DNA from: Tetraselmis striata
Taxonomy: Eukaryota > Chlorophyta > Chlorodendrophyceae > Chlorodendrales > Chlorodendraceae
NCBI GenBank assembly: GCA_006384855.1
Contig: VCJN01000188.1
Span: forward strand, 62,001 to 126,000
Direction of reading: 5' to 3'
DNA: 64,000 bases
A program made the position numbers and the translations under genes. This document shows, piece by piece, positions 1 to 11,530 of the stretch. Below the pieces are notes generated by a model, which saw only the letters and a program-made list of their open reading frames with translations, had not been told where the DNA came from and did not search any database. Position 1 is the first letter of the stretch; every line of letters begins with the position of its first letter.

Positions 1-140
1 CATGCTCATTGCGGACATCGTTGCAGCTGTTGTTGTCATTGCGACGGGGCAATGTGAGCGCCCGTTGCCCTCTTGCCAAGAGATGCGGTCGCCCCTCTGA
101 CCAACGCCGCCCCTCCCTGTGCGCCGAGTAGGAGGCAAAG

Positions 141-3100
141 GTGGCGAGGGGCGCCTACGCAGCGGCGCCCGAGTTCCTGCGCGCGGTGGGCCTCGCGTTT
201 CGGTGCTACCTCATCGCTGCCGACGCTGCGCCCGGCACGTGCGGCGGCACTCTGCTGGAGAGCCTGTCCTCGCTGTACCGCACGTTTGTGGACCCGCAGG
301 CGCTGCAGGGTACTAACCCCCCCCCCCCCCCCCCCCCCCGGCCCCCGGCTGCGCCCCTCATTCCACGTCCCAGTAATGTGGGTCAAATAGGCATGTACGT
401 GTCAGTGTGTCCTAACAACCAGCCCCTCACATGCACATGAATACTTATGATTATGTGCATGTATGCCCGGAACATTTAGTTTGCAGGTTGGAAAAATGGC
501 GGTGCATCATCGTGTCGGAGATTACTTGCTGGTTTGTGGTGAATCGTACATGTCCTGGTGAAAATAGTACATGGCGAGTGGGGCAGCATCGATGATACAT
601 GTTGCACCCAAAGCGTGGTGACGGTATGCGGGTACTATGTAGTCGCTTAACCTAGGTGTATTGTGCATACGTGTACCGATGCACCTGTGAGAGCCCTTAT
701 ATTACAGGCCTTAAATTGGGTTTGCGAGCAACATATAACAACATCCGCCATAGTTCCGCCAAAGTGTCTAACTTCTGGATTTGACCTCTGGCAGGCAGGG
801 CAGGTTCTTTTTCGCGGTGTTCGTGTTACCGCGTTGGCACTTGTAGGTCGTGGGTACATATCAGGCGACTCTCACATCTCTCACCTCTCTTGCCATATCA
901 CTCCCCATCGAGCATATCCTCATAGCGGACCAAAACAGCAGGTCATTTACATCCGCGCCGCCCGTGCTCCCGCACCCCTTTTGATCGAACACAGGCCAGG
1001 GGGTGGCCGACGCCGAGGCTCCGGACGCCAGCGACCCCGCGCTCGTGCGGCTGTCCCACACGGTGGTCGTCCTGGCAGACGCCGCCCTGCTGCGGCAGCC
1101 GCTGCTCCGCGCGGAGCTGGCGCAGGCGGTCGGCTGCGCGCGGAGCCTGCTGCTCGTGGCGCCGGCCGGGCTCACCCTGGACGCGCTCCTCGAGCCCGAG
1201 GGCGGCGATGGCGCAGGGGGTGACGCGCCCCCACTCTCGGCTCCAGTCTCCCCCGCCATCTCTTGCCCTACTGACCCTGAATGAGTGATCATCTGGCGGC
1301 CCGATTGACGCCGCCGCACGCCGCTGCCCTCTCAGGTGACGAGGTGATGGCCGCGCTAATGGCGGCATGGCCTTGCCGGCTGCAGTTTGACGCCGCGCGC
1401 GGGGGCGAGTGGGCCGCCGCGCTGGCCGCGCAGCTGCCGGCGAGGATCGGGCTGCCTGACGAGGCGCTCGCGGCGGTGCCCTTGGAGACCCTCCGCCTGC
1501 TGGTGCCCTCAAAGTATGCCAGCAAGGTGATGACCGCCCCGCCCCGCCCTTCGCAAACTCCCACATTGAACCCCCTGCCACATATATGTAAGGGCACGCG
1601 TTATTAATGGCTGCGGCCGACGTATTGGGTATCGTGGTATATATGTTAAGACCCAGGTACGAAAATGCTCTGTGTATACACAGGTCATGAGCAAGCAATC
1701 ATGACCCCATGTGCAAGCAAGGTATCGGGTTTTAGGTCTGTTTTTGCATTGGTGACCCATGTATACACAGGTCGATACCGTAATGACCTGTGTGTACACG
1801 GGTCATGATCACTTTGACCTGTTTGTACACGGGTCATAAAAGGTGACCTGTGTGTACACGGGTCAAAGTAAACATGACCCGTGTACACGCAGGTCATTAC
1901 GGTATCGACCTGTGTATACACAGGCAAAATAATGACCTGTGTGTACACAGGTCAATTTAAAATATGACCTGTGTATACACAGGTCAAATTGATGACCTGT
2001 GTATACACAGGGCGACCTGTGTGTACACATGGCATTTTCGTACCTGGGTCTTAACGTATATGTCATCAATATAGTGATGCGGTGCGATGTGACCTGATGT
2101 GATGTGATGTGATCTGATCTGATCTGATCTGATCTGATCTGATCTGATCTGATCTGATCTGATCTGATCTGATCTGATCTTATGGCATTTAGTTTTGTTT
2201 TGCATAATAAATGCATGCGGGAAATCGGCTCGTACGGATTACCATCACGATCCGGTCTGATTCGCGCCGTTAGCCCAGTTCATCAGGCCTGAAAGCTCCA
2301 TGCATGAGGTGGATTACAGCTTGGTCTCAATTGATATTGTCAAAAGATTAGATCGGTAAACGAACCAAAGCCATAATGATTGATGCATTTGATATCAAAT
2401 TGGCACCTGAAGGTCAGCGTCCCCATCATCCGATCTTGACCTGCTTGCTGCGGGCCCCAACCGCATGCACAACAGCAACCGCTCAAGTGATGAATTGACC
2501 CCCGTGGGATCGCAGGCGGCGCCTGGAGCAACAGGGGTTCGCGCCACGGTGGGCCGTGCGGGTGCGGAGGGCGCCACCCTGCGCGGCTCCCCCGACAAGT
2601 CTGGCCACAGGTGCGCCCGGCTGCCGCTTCCATCGCCTTCGTTCCGGGTGGCAGTGAGAAGGGTCCCCACCAGGTCGAACTTGGGCAGTGGCTCGTCTGG
2701 GCATGCGCCTGCGTCACAGCCGCAGTGTCGGGCAGTTTCTGTCTTGTCGTGGACGCTTGGGTCTGTGGTGGGTGTACGGGAAGCTCGCCGGGCGCAATAC
2801 GGTGCTGACGGACCTATAGCAATGATGCGTGATATCAGCGTCGCGTCAGGGTTAGACTTGCATGCTACCTAGGGGGTATTCGCTGTCGTAGGTCCGCTGT
2901 AGTTTTGTCTATGTTTGACCACCGACATAATGAAGGACAAGTTCTTACTCGTGATGTTCTTACTACCGCGCCGGCACCTGCGTCAGAACCCCGGGACGTC
3001 TGGCGTGTCTAGCGGCGCTTGCTTAGCTTTGGACCACGCTCGATCTATGCTTGTTTGTTTGGCTCTGGGCGGGCGAGAGGCGGGCGCTCTGGTGCAAAGC

Positions 3101-6100
3101 ATGTCATCACAGCGCATGTACCGGGCAGAGGGGCGTACATGTCAAATCCGCGTCTGTGCATCATCCGTGTTTGTTAAGGAAATTGTTCTGCCGACTTTTA
3201 TAATTATAGGTGTTGACACGACAAGGTTAAGTACGCCGTTTTCAGCATAGTTCACCCCTTCAGTTTTCAGGTTTAGCCTTCCCGTTTTGCCTAGAGGCAG
3301 CTCGTATTGATTTCGGATCCTTGGGTCTGTAAGCGTGAAAATTACGCATGTACGGTGATTACGTACTGTGCGCTGTGATGGAGGTGCGCCGGCACCCGTC
3401 CCTACGCTGCAATCAGCGCTCTGGCGCCACCCCCCCCCCCCCCCCCCTGCCCCCGCAGGCTCGCCACCGCCGCGCTGGACCTGGAGGCGGTCCCCCCGGG
3501 CTCCTTCCTGCCGGACCTCGTCTCCCTCAGCGCGCCTGGCCTCAGCGTTCTGCGGCTGGACCTGGGCCGCGGCAAGGGCATCACCGTCGGGCACATCGTC
3601 GACATCCTGAGGCATGGTCTCCCGCCATGCTTCGACGCTGTGCGCCGGGCAGCAATTCTTACGGCATGGAGTACGAGTGCACCGACACGGGGGACTGTTG
3701 CATTGGGGCGAGATGGCTGCGGACTGACTGGCCCTGCTGCGCCCCCGTCTCCAGGTGCAACACCAGCCTGCGGAGCCTGGCGCTGCGGGGCGCCACCGCC
3801 GCCGACCTGCCCAAGCTCGCGGACGCCCTGATGGCGCCGCCCCGCGCCGGCGCCGGCCTGCAGAGCCTGACGCTCGGGGGCGGCATCGAGCTCCCGGTGG
3901 GCCTCCTTCGCGCCGGCGGCGCGGTGGCGTCGCTCCCGGGGGACAACTGCCGGCCGCTGGACGCGGACTTGTTGGCGCGGCTGCTGCAGGGCAGCCCCTC
4001 GCTGCAGGAGCTGGCCATCGGGGCCACGCCTCTCCTGAAGGCATGCCCCACCCCATGCCCCTCCATGCACGCGTTATTATACCCTCCCTCTTTCCCGAAC
4101 ACGCACATCCACACATACCCCCCCTTTTCCCCCCCCCACACCCCCCGCACCACACACACAAACACACACATTCTCTGCGAGATGAGCAACAGCTTTGTGC
4201 GCATCAGCACAACAAATTGGAATTGACAATTGTTGCGACTCGATTCCTGCCAGCCTTCCGACTACTTCACAGCCCAGCTGTCTTACAGCCCGGCCGCATG
4301 AACCCGCATAGGTTCGCCCGTAGCATGCGGCCCTCCGAAGGCCACGTGCTCGATACACTCTGCAGAAACATGGTGCTGTCCTCATCGCCGCCTCCACGGG
4401 CTGCCACACTGCCTCAGGGAGCGGGCCGCCAGTCTCAGGGCGGGAGAGACTACTGTCTCCATCCACATTGCGCCTCTCGGCAGCTGTCACGGGGATGCTT
4501 ATCATAAGCTCTGGCAGTCAGCGTAGCGGGCCAGGGATTCGTGTCGTACCATCCACTTCAGAGACTCCAAAGTCGCCCCTGTTGTGAGGTTGTCGATCAT
4601 ATACGTCATCGTGTGTATAGCGAGGGCGAATGCAAGGCACTCGTCGTGTGGCCAGCTATTTCGGCAGCATCGCTACACTGGCCACAAACTCCATCATGTT
4701 CAATGCCGGCCATCCCGCCCGTGCCGCACATCCTCGCAAAATAATTTTGCCCACTGGAACGAAGAATGCTAACGGGTGTCCACGTACGCCTTCTGTAGTC
4801 GGCACCCAGTCTCAGATATCTGCTATTTAAGACTACTAACCAATGTAGCGCCTACCGGGCATCGGCATGGGGGCGGGCCACTGCCGTTGGGTGGACCGCC
4901 CTGCTAGCTGTGTCTTACCGCCGACGCCGACGTTCTGTGCCGCCCACCAAACGCGCAGGCGAAGGACCTGGAGCCGCTGCTGCGGGCAGCGACGGCGCAC
5001 CCCGCGCTGGCCATGGCCAACGGCCTGCCGCTGCGCACGCCCCGCCCGCGCGGTGGCGGCCCGCTCGTGCTGGCGGGCGACGTACTCGCGCTGGGCGAGA
5101 CGGAGCTGGGGCTGCTGGGCGCCATGCTGCTGGAGCAGGGTGGGCCCTCCCTTCTCTTGCCCGGCCTGCTGCTGCTGCCGCCTCGCCACAGCCGGCGTGA
5201 AACCTGGCATAATATGATATAATGATATGTATAACAGTCCACATTACATTACATTACATTACATCACATTACATTACATTACATTACATTACATTACATT
5301 ACATTACATCACATTACATTACATCACATCACATTACATTACATTACATTACATCACATTACATTACATTACATTACATTACATTACATTACATTACATT
5401 ACATTACATTACATTACATTACATTACATTACATTACATTACATTACATCACATTACATTACATCACCGCGACTTTGGTTGTGAAACAGGCCGTCCCACA
5501 GCCGGTCGGCATAGTCACACGGGGAATGCTTCCGTGCGGGTGTCCCCCGGCCCCCGGAGTTGGATGCTTACATTCTGCACCGTGCTCTTCTGAGGTTCCT
5601 TGTGCACCTGTGACTCAGCGGAGGTTCCACATATACACCGCAGTTCGTGCGATATGTATTTGTCCCCCATACACTCCGGAATACTCCACTTGCTATGATC
5701 AGTGCCGGAAGTTGTGCAGTTGTGCCTCGCCCTGTACCGTCCTCGAGCAGTGCCCGTCCCCCGGTAGTCTAGTGCGCACATAACCCCCTAACTAGCTAGT
5801 TTCCACTTGTTTGTATCCACTTTTCATGCGTGGCGGTCAGTAGCCACATCCTTTCCGCTGTTTTGCATTGCAATTGGCAACATGCCCCCCCCCCCCCCCC
5901 CCCCTCCCGCTCTCAATTCCCCGGCCGCCCCTTGCATGCCGGCAGACTTCCGCGGCGCTGCAGCGCCCAAGCTGGCGGAGCTGGAGGTGGTGTCCTGCGG
6001 GCTGGGCGCCGAGGCCACCGGCCGGCTGATGCCTGCGCTTCAGGCATCCTCCAGCGCGGAGTCGCTCCGGCTGCTCAGCCTGCAGGGCAACAACTTTGGG

Positions 6101-9100
6101 CCCGCAGGCAATTCCTCCCCCCCCCCCCCACCCCCTTAGCACTCCATCCCACAATACAATCCATCATAATACAATCCATGTATACCTCTGGAGGTTCCGT
6201 TTTGATCTAATAATCTAGCTGTTTATTACCTATTCTGATGCGTATTGGAATCGTACTGTGTTTGCAGTTTATGATAATGGAATTAATCCATTCCGAAAAC
6301 AAAGACTGTATTTCGCACCGGCGTTGTCAGCCGGCGTAGTTGTCTCTCGCACATACTCACCCTACCGGCTGCCTGCGGTCTGCGCTGCGTGCGGCGTAGG
6401 GGCGGCCCACGTGGCGGGCGCGCTGGGGTCGCTGCCCTCGCTGGAGCGGCTGAACCTAGCTGCCGCCGGGCTCCGAGACGACGGCGCGGCCGCGGTGGGG
6501 CGCAGCCTGCGCGACGGCCGGCTGCCGCGGCTGACGGCGCTCAGCCTGGCCGGCAACGACATCACAGCGACGGGCGCGCAGGCGCTGGCGCCCTTCCTGC
6601 GCTCGAACGCGGCGCTGCTGGAGCTCAACATGCAGGTGAGGGCCAGGCGACGAGGAGGCGAGGACACATGGTGCCTGCCGTCTCCCGGACGAGAGGGGGG
6701 CGGTCGAGTATCGTGGAGGCGCGAGTCTGTGAAGCGCCCTTCCCGCCGTCGCCGCCGATGCATACTGCGAGCATTTGATGTGGCAGAGCCAGGTGTTGTG
6801 GTGCAGGACGTGAAGCGACGATATAATGACGACGACACCACAGCGCAGCATGTAGTCGCTATTGCGCGTCGCCCGGTACTGAGCAGGGTACCGGCAGTAC
6901 ATTGCTTCTGGCGTACCGGTAGTGTACAGTCATCGGAAGCGCATCAGCATCATCAGCGTCATATCAGCAGCAGCGCAGCGCATCGTCCAGCAGCATATAT
7001 CATCATCATGCTGCGCGAAACCTTTGTGGCTCGGTATATTTTGTATGTTCGGGTGGTCATCAACATACTGCCGCCTGAGCTCGGCGCGTGGACGAGACAC
7101 AACTCTCCGGACGACCATTCACACTTTTTTCTAGGATGTCAAGTGACTGTCGATATCGGCCAGGCGAGCAGCGATGTTGCGGAGGTGTCGGTAAGGTTGC
7201 TGCAAGCGGGCGTGATATGGTCGCTCAGGCGTGACTGACAGTCGACGACGACGTTAGTTTTCCGTCGTCGCTTATTTTGCGACTCTGTGTTCCCGGGCCG
7301 GGCCGAAGCCACCTTCTGCAGTCCGAGCTTTCGTCGTGCGCCACCGCCAGGCGATGCGATTTCTGGTGCCAGATTGTCGAGGGTGGTAACAATATTATGG
7401 GGTAGGTGGCGTTTGGCCGCTCGCTAACCCCCCCCCCCCCCCCCCGCCTGTCGAGAGCTGCGTATCGATAATCGAGATTCTCACTCGACCTGATGATTGG
7501 ATGGTCCCCTACACCCTGTGCGCTGCGGCTCGCCTCGAAGCTCGTGCCGGTGTGCTTGTGCGGGCCGAGTTCCTGACGCTGCGTTTGCGCTGCCCCGTCG
7601 GCCTGACCTGCAGGGCAATCATGTCGGCGATGCGGGCGCTGCCGCGCTGGCTGGTGCGCTCGCGCGGCCCCGAAGCTCCAGCCTGCACCTGCTGTCGCGT
7701 CTACGCACCTGTCGATCGGTCGGTGCCCCTGTCGTCCGTCAGCACGCAGGCAAAGGCCGATTGCTATTGCGAGCTAAGGTTGCTCTCTCATATGCCAGTT
7801 GTAACGGAACCTCGCCATGCATCCGTCTACAGAATAACGAACCAGCCCCGGTCTAGCGCCACACGAATTCACGATAAGCGTTATCTAAATATGCCGGATC
7901 AGACTCGGTCATTTCGTTCCCTTTACGATAGGATTGCTCGTTGCTGACGTCGCCAACTGCCGCCCTCGGAATTACTTCAACCCCGGGTCAGGAAGTCGAA
8001 TAGCTCTCACTGCCATTCATTGAGCTCGCAAACGTCGTAGCGCCGTCGTTGCGGGTCTCACTCCGCTATCAATGGTCAGCATTAGGTTTCTTCCCTGCTG
8101 ATGTGGACTCTACCCCCCCCCCCCCCCCTCTGGGCATCAACAACACCTTTCTTCTCTGCCGGTCCCCTAGCCACGCTGCTGTCAGAGCCCGCGCCCGCGC
8201 TGCAGCGGCTCCAGCTGAACGACAACTACAGCATCGGCCTGTCGGGCGCACGCGCACTGGGCAGCGCGCTGGCGGGCAACACGGTGCTGACGGCGCTCAA
8301 CCTGGCCAACAACCACCTGGGAGCCGCCGGCGCGCTGCAGCTCGCTAACGGCCTGCGCCACAACCCCGCGCTGACAAGCCTCAACCTGGGTGCGCCTCCC
8401 CTTGGTATCTACCTGAGTATCCGGCCGTTGGTAGTAGTTTTTTTTTTGCCGCCGGGGAAGGGAGAGTCTGTAATGCTGCGGTTGTGTTGAGATGCCCTGA
8501 TCGACCGCAGCCGCTCTTGCAATTACACCATATCCTCTTCGCGGCAGTCTGTCTCCCTTTCATTATCACCTGTCCTTTAACTGTTATAACTATACGGGTG
8601 CCGACTCACCTAAACAGCCCTTACTATAAGCCCCAAATTAGCGTTGTATGTTTCCTATGACAAACATTTGCTATAGTTTCGTCTAGGTCTGACCTCTGAT
8701 AGGCAGGGAGGCCTTTTATTGGCAGTGTTCTTCTCCCCGCGTCGGCGCCCGGAAAGTGGCTGCGGTGATGTTCATGTGCCGCCCCAGAGAGAGAGAGGTA
8801 GAGAGCCGCCATCCACAGCGCAGTTCCAGGTGGTTTCATGCCACCATCACATATTTACGGATAGGACAAGGTTGATGTTATACATGCAATGGTGCGGCGC
8901 TGAAAAGGAGCAGCCGCGCGTCGAATGGTTTCGGAGCAGTCGCAGCTCCGACATCGCAGTCATCAGGCTGCGACGGCGCGAAGCCTTTGCCCATGGGGGT
9001 GTTGGCACGAAAGAGGCGGCAGCGCGCGTAGCAGCAGATGGCAGGCAGATCGGTGCCGAGAGACTTTGGTTGCCCGTCGTATTGGACGCAGGCATGTGCA

Positions 9101-10773
9101 AGCTCAAGGCGGAGGGCTTCAGCCACATCGCCGACAGCCTGTCGACGAACACCGCCCTGCAGGTAGAGCCTCCCCCCCCCCCCCCCCCCCCCCCCCCGGG
9201 GCAATCATCACCATGACCGTGTTCATCACTCACCGTCGCTCTGTCCATTTCAATTGAAATGAACAGTTGTTGCAGCTTTATTCGGAGGCTTGAGACGGCC
9301 AAGGTCCGTTGTCCATTTCACCCCCTGTGCTGCACGCGGCGCCGTAGGAGCTCGGCCTGGCGCGCAACTCCGCCGGCGACATCGGCGTCTTTGCGCTGTG
9401 CAAGCAGCTGGAGGGCAACGATACGCTGCGCTCGCTGGACCTCACCAGCAACACCATCACGCCAGCGGGCGCCAAGGAGCTCCGGTGCGCTGCGACCCCA
9501 CGACGCTGCGCGCAGACGCTGCGCTGCTGGGAGCCGGCATGCAGTCGTCCCACGTCGACCACGCTCCCGCTTGCCTGTATTGCTAGCAGCGGCAGCGCAT
9601 TTGCATGCAAGCGTTTCCTCATGATGCCGACAAACTGCGTGGAACCTATCGGAACAACTGTAGATGTGAATCACATCCATGCTGGGGCAAGATTTACACC
9701 GCTTTGTATGTGTGCAAGGAAGCCCGTGGTGAAATGATAAATCCCCAGTCACGTAGCCGCAAGTGAGAGCGGTAGCTGAGCGGCATGTGGTGTCCTCTTG
9801 GCAGGCGGTTGCTGGAGGGGAAGAACGCCGCCCTGCTGCAGCTCCACCTGGCCGGCAACCGCCTGGACGCCGACGCGTGCTCCGAGCTGGAGGCCCTGGC
9901 GGGGCGGCCGTGCCCCCGCAGCGCGCGGCCCCGGGCGCCCGGCGCCACGCTGGGCATGAAGGTGGCGCCGGCGGGCGGCTCGCCGGGCAAGCCGTACGCG
10001 GGCGGGGCCGACGCCACGGACGGCGCCAGGAGCGCGCTGAAGCAGGTGCGGACGGGAGGCTAGCTTGTGCGCATGCCGAGCGCCCCCCCCCCCCCCCCCC
10101 CCCCCTTCCTCCCCCTTGCTTCCTCACCAACGCCGGACAGAGCAGTCTGTCGCGGATCCGTTCGCGCTCTCCTTGCGGCCATAGTGACATATAGACAGGA
10201 ACGTGGTAATCTTTTATAGAGCTGTAGGCAAAAAGCGGTCACCGCACCGCTAAAAGGGGGTGACACGCTTAGCCCCATTTAGAGCGCACACCCCATAATA
10301 ATTAATTTTAGATGTCTATAAATGCTGTATATATATGTAAGTATATATAACTCATGAGCGGAACGGTGATGTTCATTAGTGGGTTTCTGTGTATGTTTGC
10401 GGCACCTTTGTCGATTTCTTGCCTTCCAGTTTCTTAGGAGGGCAACGTCTTGTAGCAGGCGAGGAGAGGCGGAGAGAGAGATGGATGGGGCTATCCGGGG
10501 GCCGGGGGGTAGTCGATAGTTGGATGCACACTTACGTGAATGCCCTGTCACTGGCACGGGTAGAGTGGTGGGCGCGCCAACGGGCGGCGGCCCCCGGAGC
10601 AGCGCGCCTCGTCGCCCTCGGCCCCGGCCGCCAAACTCGGGGCTGCCGAGGCGGTGGGGCCGCCTGCTGGACGGCAGCGGGCGGCGCGGGAAGTGCAGCT
10701 CCCGGGCACCAAGCAGGAGCCCGGCTCTGGCAGCTGGGCGCTCAGTTTTGAGTACTCGCGACCGAGCCAGTGA
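141..10773 (+). CDS. TIR-like / leucine-rich repeat protein, 5' end outside window
   Basis: Fifteen exons fit: 141-309, 995-1219, 1336-1526, 2516-2610, 3459-3611, 3755-4040, 4959-5139, 5946-6107, 6400-6635, 7614-7653, 8171-8389, 9092-9162, 9348-9484, 9805-10045, 10564-10773 (TGA). They sum to 2616 nt (871 aa) with phase closing at every junction. Exons 1-3 read like a TIR domain: beta-A 'FRCYLIAAD', beta-B 'RTFVDPQAL', beta-D 'HTVVVLADAALL', then 'LLRAEL' with Glu where TIR NADases place the catalytic Glu. Exon 4 is a linker. Exons 5-14 carry RNI-type LRRs, e.g. 'CNTSLRSLALRG' and 'NTVLTALNLANNHLGAAGA'. The C-terminus is a low-complexity Pro/Ala tail. No P-loop NB-ARC exon is seen. Donors after exons 5, 6 and 8 are GC. 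An in-frame stop at 129 and no ATG mean exon 1 is internal. LRR is firm, TIR moderate, exons 4 and 15 least certain. Role inferred: intracellular sensing. Confidence 0.72.
317..339 (+). repeat. Intronic C homopolymer (23 nt)
   Basis: The C run begins 7 nt after the donor at 310. It is one of the intronic C/G runs treated together in the findings. Other runs of 15 nt or more on the + strand: C at 3430, 5885, 7428, 8113, 9172, 10083, 13213, 23973, 26931, 31879, 44039, 45903, 49195, 51604, 51745, 55956, 56409; G at 22375, 23604, 23900 (38 nt), 29949, 44257, 45131, 45379, 48299, 50302, 61974, 62196, 62583. Confidence 0.95.
688..846 (+). repeat. Intronic interspersed repeat A, copy 1
   Basis: A diverged ~140-bp repeat in the first intron of the TIR-LRR gene. 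Its core resembles TTTGACCTCTGCCAGGCAGG, followed by a 'gcggtgttcgt...accgcg' stretch. Six further copies lie at about 2856, 8622, 43546, 45713, 47714 and 48748, all in the same + orientation and all inside introns. Confidence 0.8.
1641..2059. repeat. Nested palindrome array with inverted-repeat ends
   Basis: About 11 copies of a near-perfect 20-bp palindrome, GACCTGTGTRTACACAGGTC, are spaced 20-40 nt apart. The array is bounded by 28-bp inverted repeats (1641-1668 and 2032-2059, one mismatch). A second inverted pair containing 'cgataccgtaatgacc' lies inside (about 1772-1807 and 1874-1909). The block sits in the TIR-LRR intron 1527-2515. It could form a long foldback; a foldback MITE is the most likely origin. 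Confidence 0.9.
2091..2181 (+). repeat. (GATCT)n pentanucleotide microsatellite
   Basis: About 14 tandem GATCT units (2111-2180) are preceded by degenerate GATGT units. They are intronic and directly follow the palindrome array. Confidence 0.95.
2856..2996 (+). repeat. Intronic interspersed repeat A, copy 2
   Basis: Diverged copy in the TIR-LRR intron 2611-3458. It is recognised by 'gtaggtccgctgtagttttgtc' (split over two shared blocks), 'tttgaccaccgac' and a terminal 'actaccgcgccggcac'. Confidence 0.65.
5235..5466 (+). repeat. (ACATT)n pentanucleotide tract
   Basis: About 46 tandem ACATT units are interrupted by ACATC variants, giving open reading in all frames with no coding meaning. The tract is intronic (5140-5945) in the TIR-LRR gene. 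Confidence 0.97.
8622..8757 (+). repeat. Intronic interspersed repeat A, copy 3
   Basis: Copy in the TIR-LRR intron 8390-9091, with 'aagccccaaatta', 'catttgctatagttt', 'gacctctgataggcaggg' and a terminal 'cgcgtcggcgcccg'. Confidence 0.75.
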
Positions 10774-10904
10774 GGCGCGCCGTCGAGGGGAAGGGGCGGC
10801 CGACCGACCGCCCGACATGTGGCCCCATCGTCGCACATTAAGAGGCATGGGGCACACTACAGGTGTAGCGGATTCTGTGGCATATATGAAAGCAGCGGGG
10901 CTTT

Positions 10905-11142
10905 GTCCACGAAGTTATTAAATGAGCTAGCTGCATGAGGCGATATCAGAATATCACCGGAAAAGGACAATCGGAAAGGTCCTCTACTGCGAGATGGAAG
11001 CAGTAGCAGGAGAAGATGCAGAATGGGCACGAGCCCACACATCGGACTTGGCCATCTGCACACCGGCAGAGAGAATGCCGCCCAGGGTACCATGCACGCA
11101 AGCAGAGACCCGCTGCAACAGCCCCCGCCGTGTCCACCAAGT
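10905..11142 (-). mobile_element. 5'-truncated LINE copy with imperfect TSD
   Basis: About 215 bp (10916-11131) is the reverse complement of the 3' end of the LINE at 19285-21670: the last ~150 nt of the ORF plus the 3' UTR ending in 'gctagctcat'. It is flanked by 11-bp direct repeats GTCCACGAAGT (10905-10915) and GTCCACCAAGT (11132-11142) that differ at one base. It is not expressed. Confidence 0.85.
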
Positions 11143-11347
11143 GAGACTCTGATTTAATTTCACTTTAATCAGCGAATCGTGATTTACCATTATTATTATT
11201 ATTTTGTTCGGGACTTTTTTTTCGCCCCCGTGACCTGACTGGCAACAGTGAAACCCTTGCAGCGACCCTACGACGGCCGTTTAGTTAGGCAGCGATCCAG
11301 CTAAGGGAAGCCCTGGGTAGGCGACGCTCCGTTATTGTCGGCGACTT

Positions 11348-11530
11348 GTTGTGCTAAAAGTAAAGTACAGTTCGCCCAGGGACATCGGCCGAAGCCGCCC
11401 CAGTACTTGGCCGCATGCGCCAACTGCAGCCGTAGGTCCGGCATAGCCCGTAAAAACCATGGCATCATTCGAACCCGCCAGAAGCAGGACTAATGCATCA
11501 ACCGGGTAAACCCGGCCGGGACACGCCCGG
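11348..11530 (+). repeat. Short interspersed repeat B, copy 1
   Basis: A ~180-bp repeat with blocks 'gacatcggccgaagccgc', 'gcgccaactgcag', 'taatgcatcaaccgggtaaa'. Related copies are at 32985-33178 (-), 38324-38515 (+) and 57958-58116 (+). It is SINE-sized and non-coding. The block 'tggcatagtccg' followed by 'attcgagcccc' recalls Pol III A and B boxes, but their spacing is too short to be convincing. Confidence 0.8.

Noticed and set aside
1671-2035. CRISPR-like array of regularly spaced repeats
   Set aside because: The unit is a palindrome with irregular spacers of similar sequence, nested in inverted repeats and inside a eukaryotic intron.
5222-5484. Long open frames reading HYIT repeats
   Set aside because: They are the direct translation of an ACATT pentanucleotide microsatellite.
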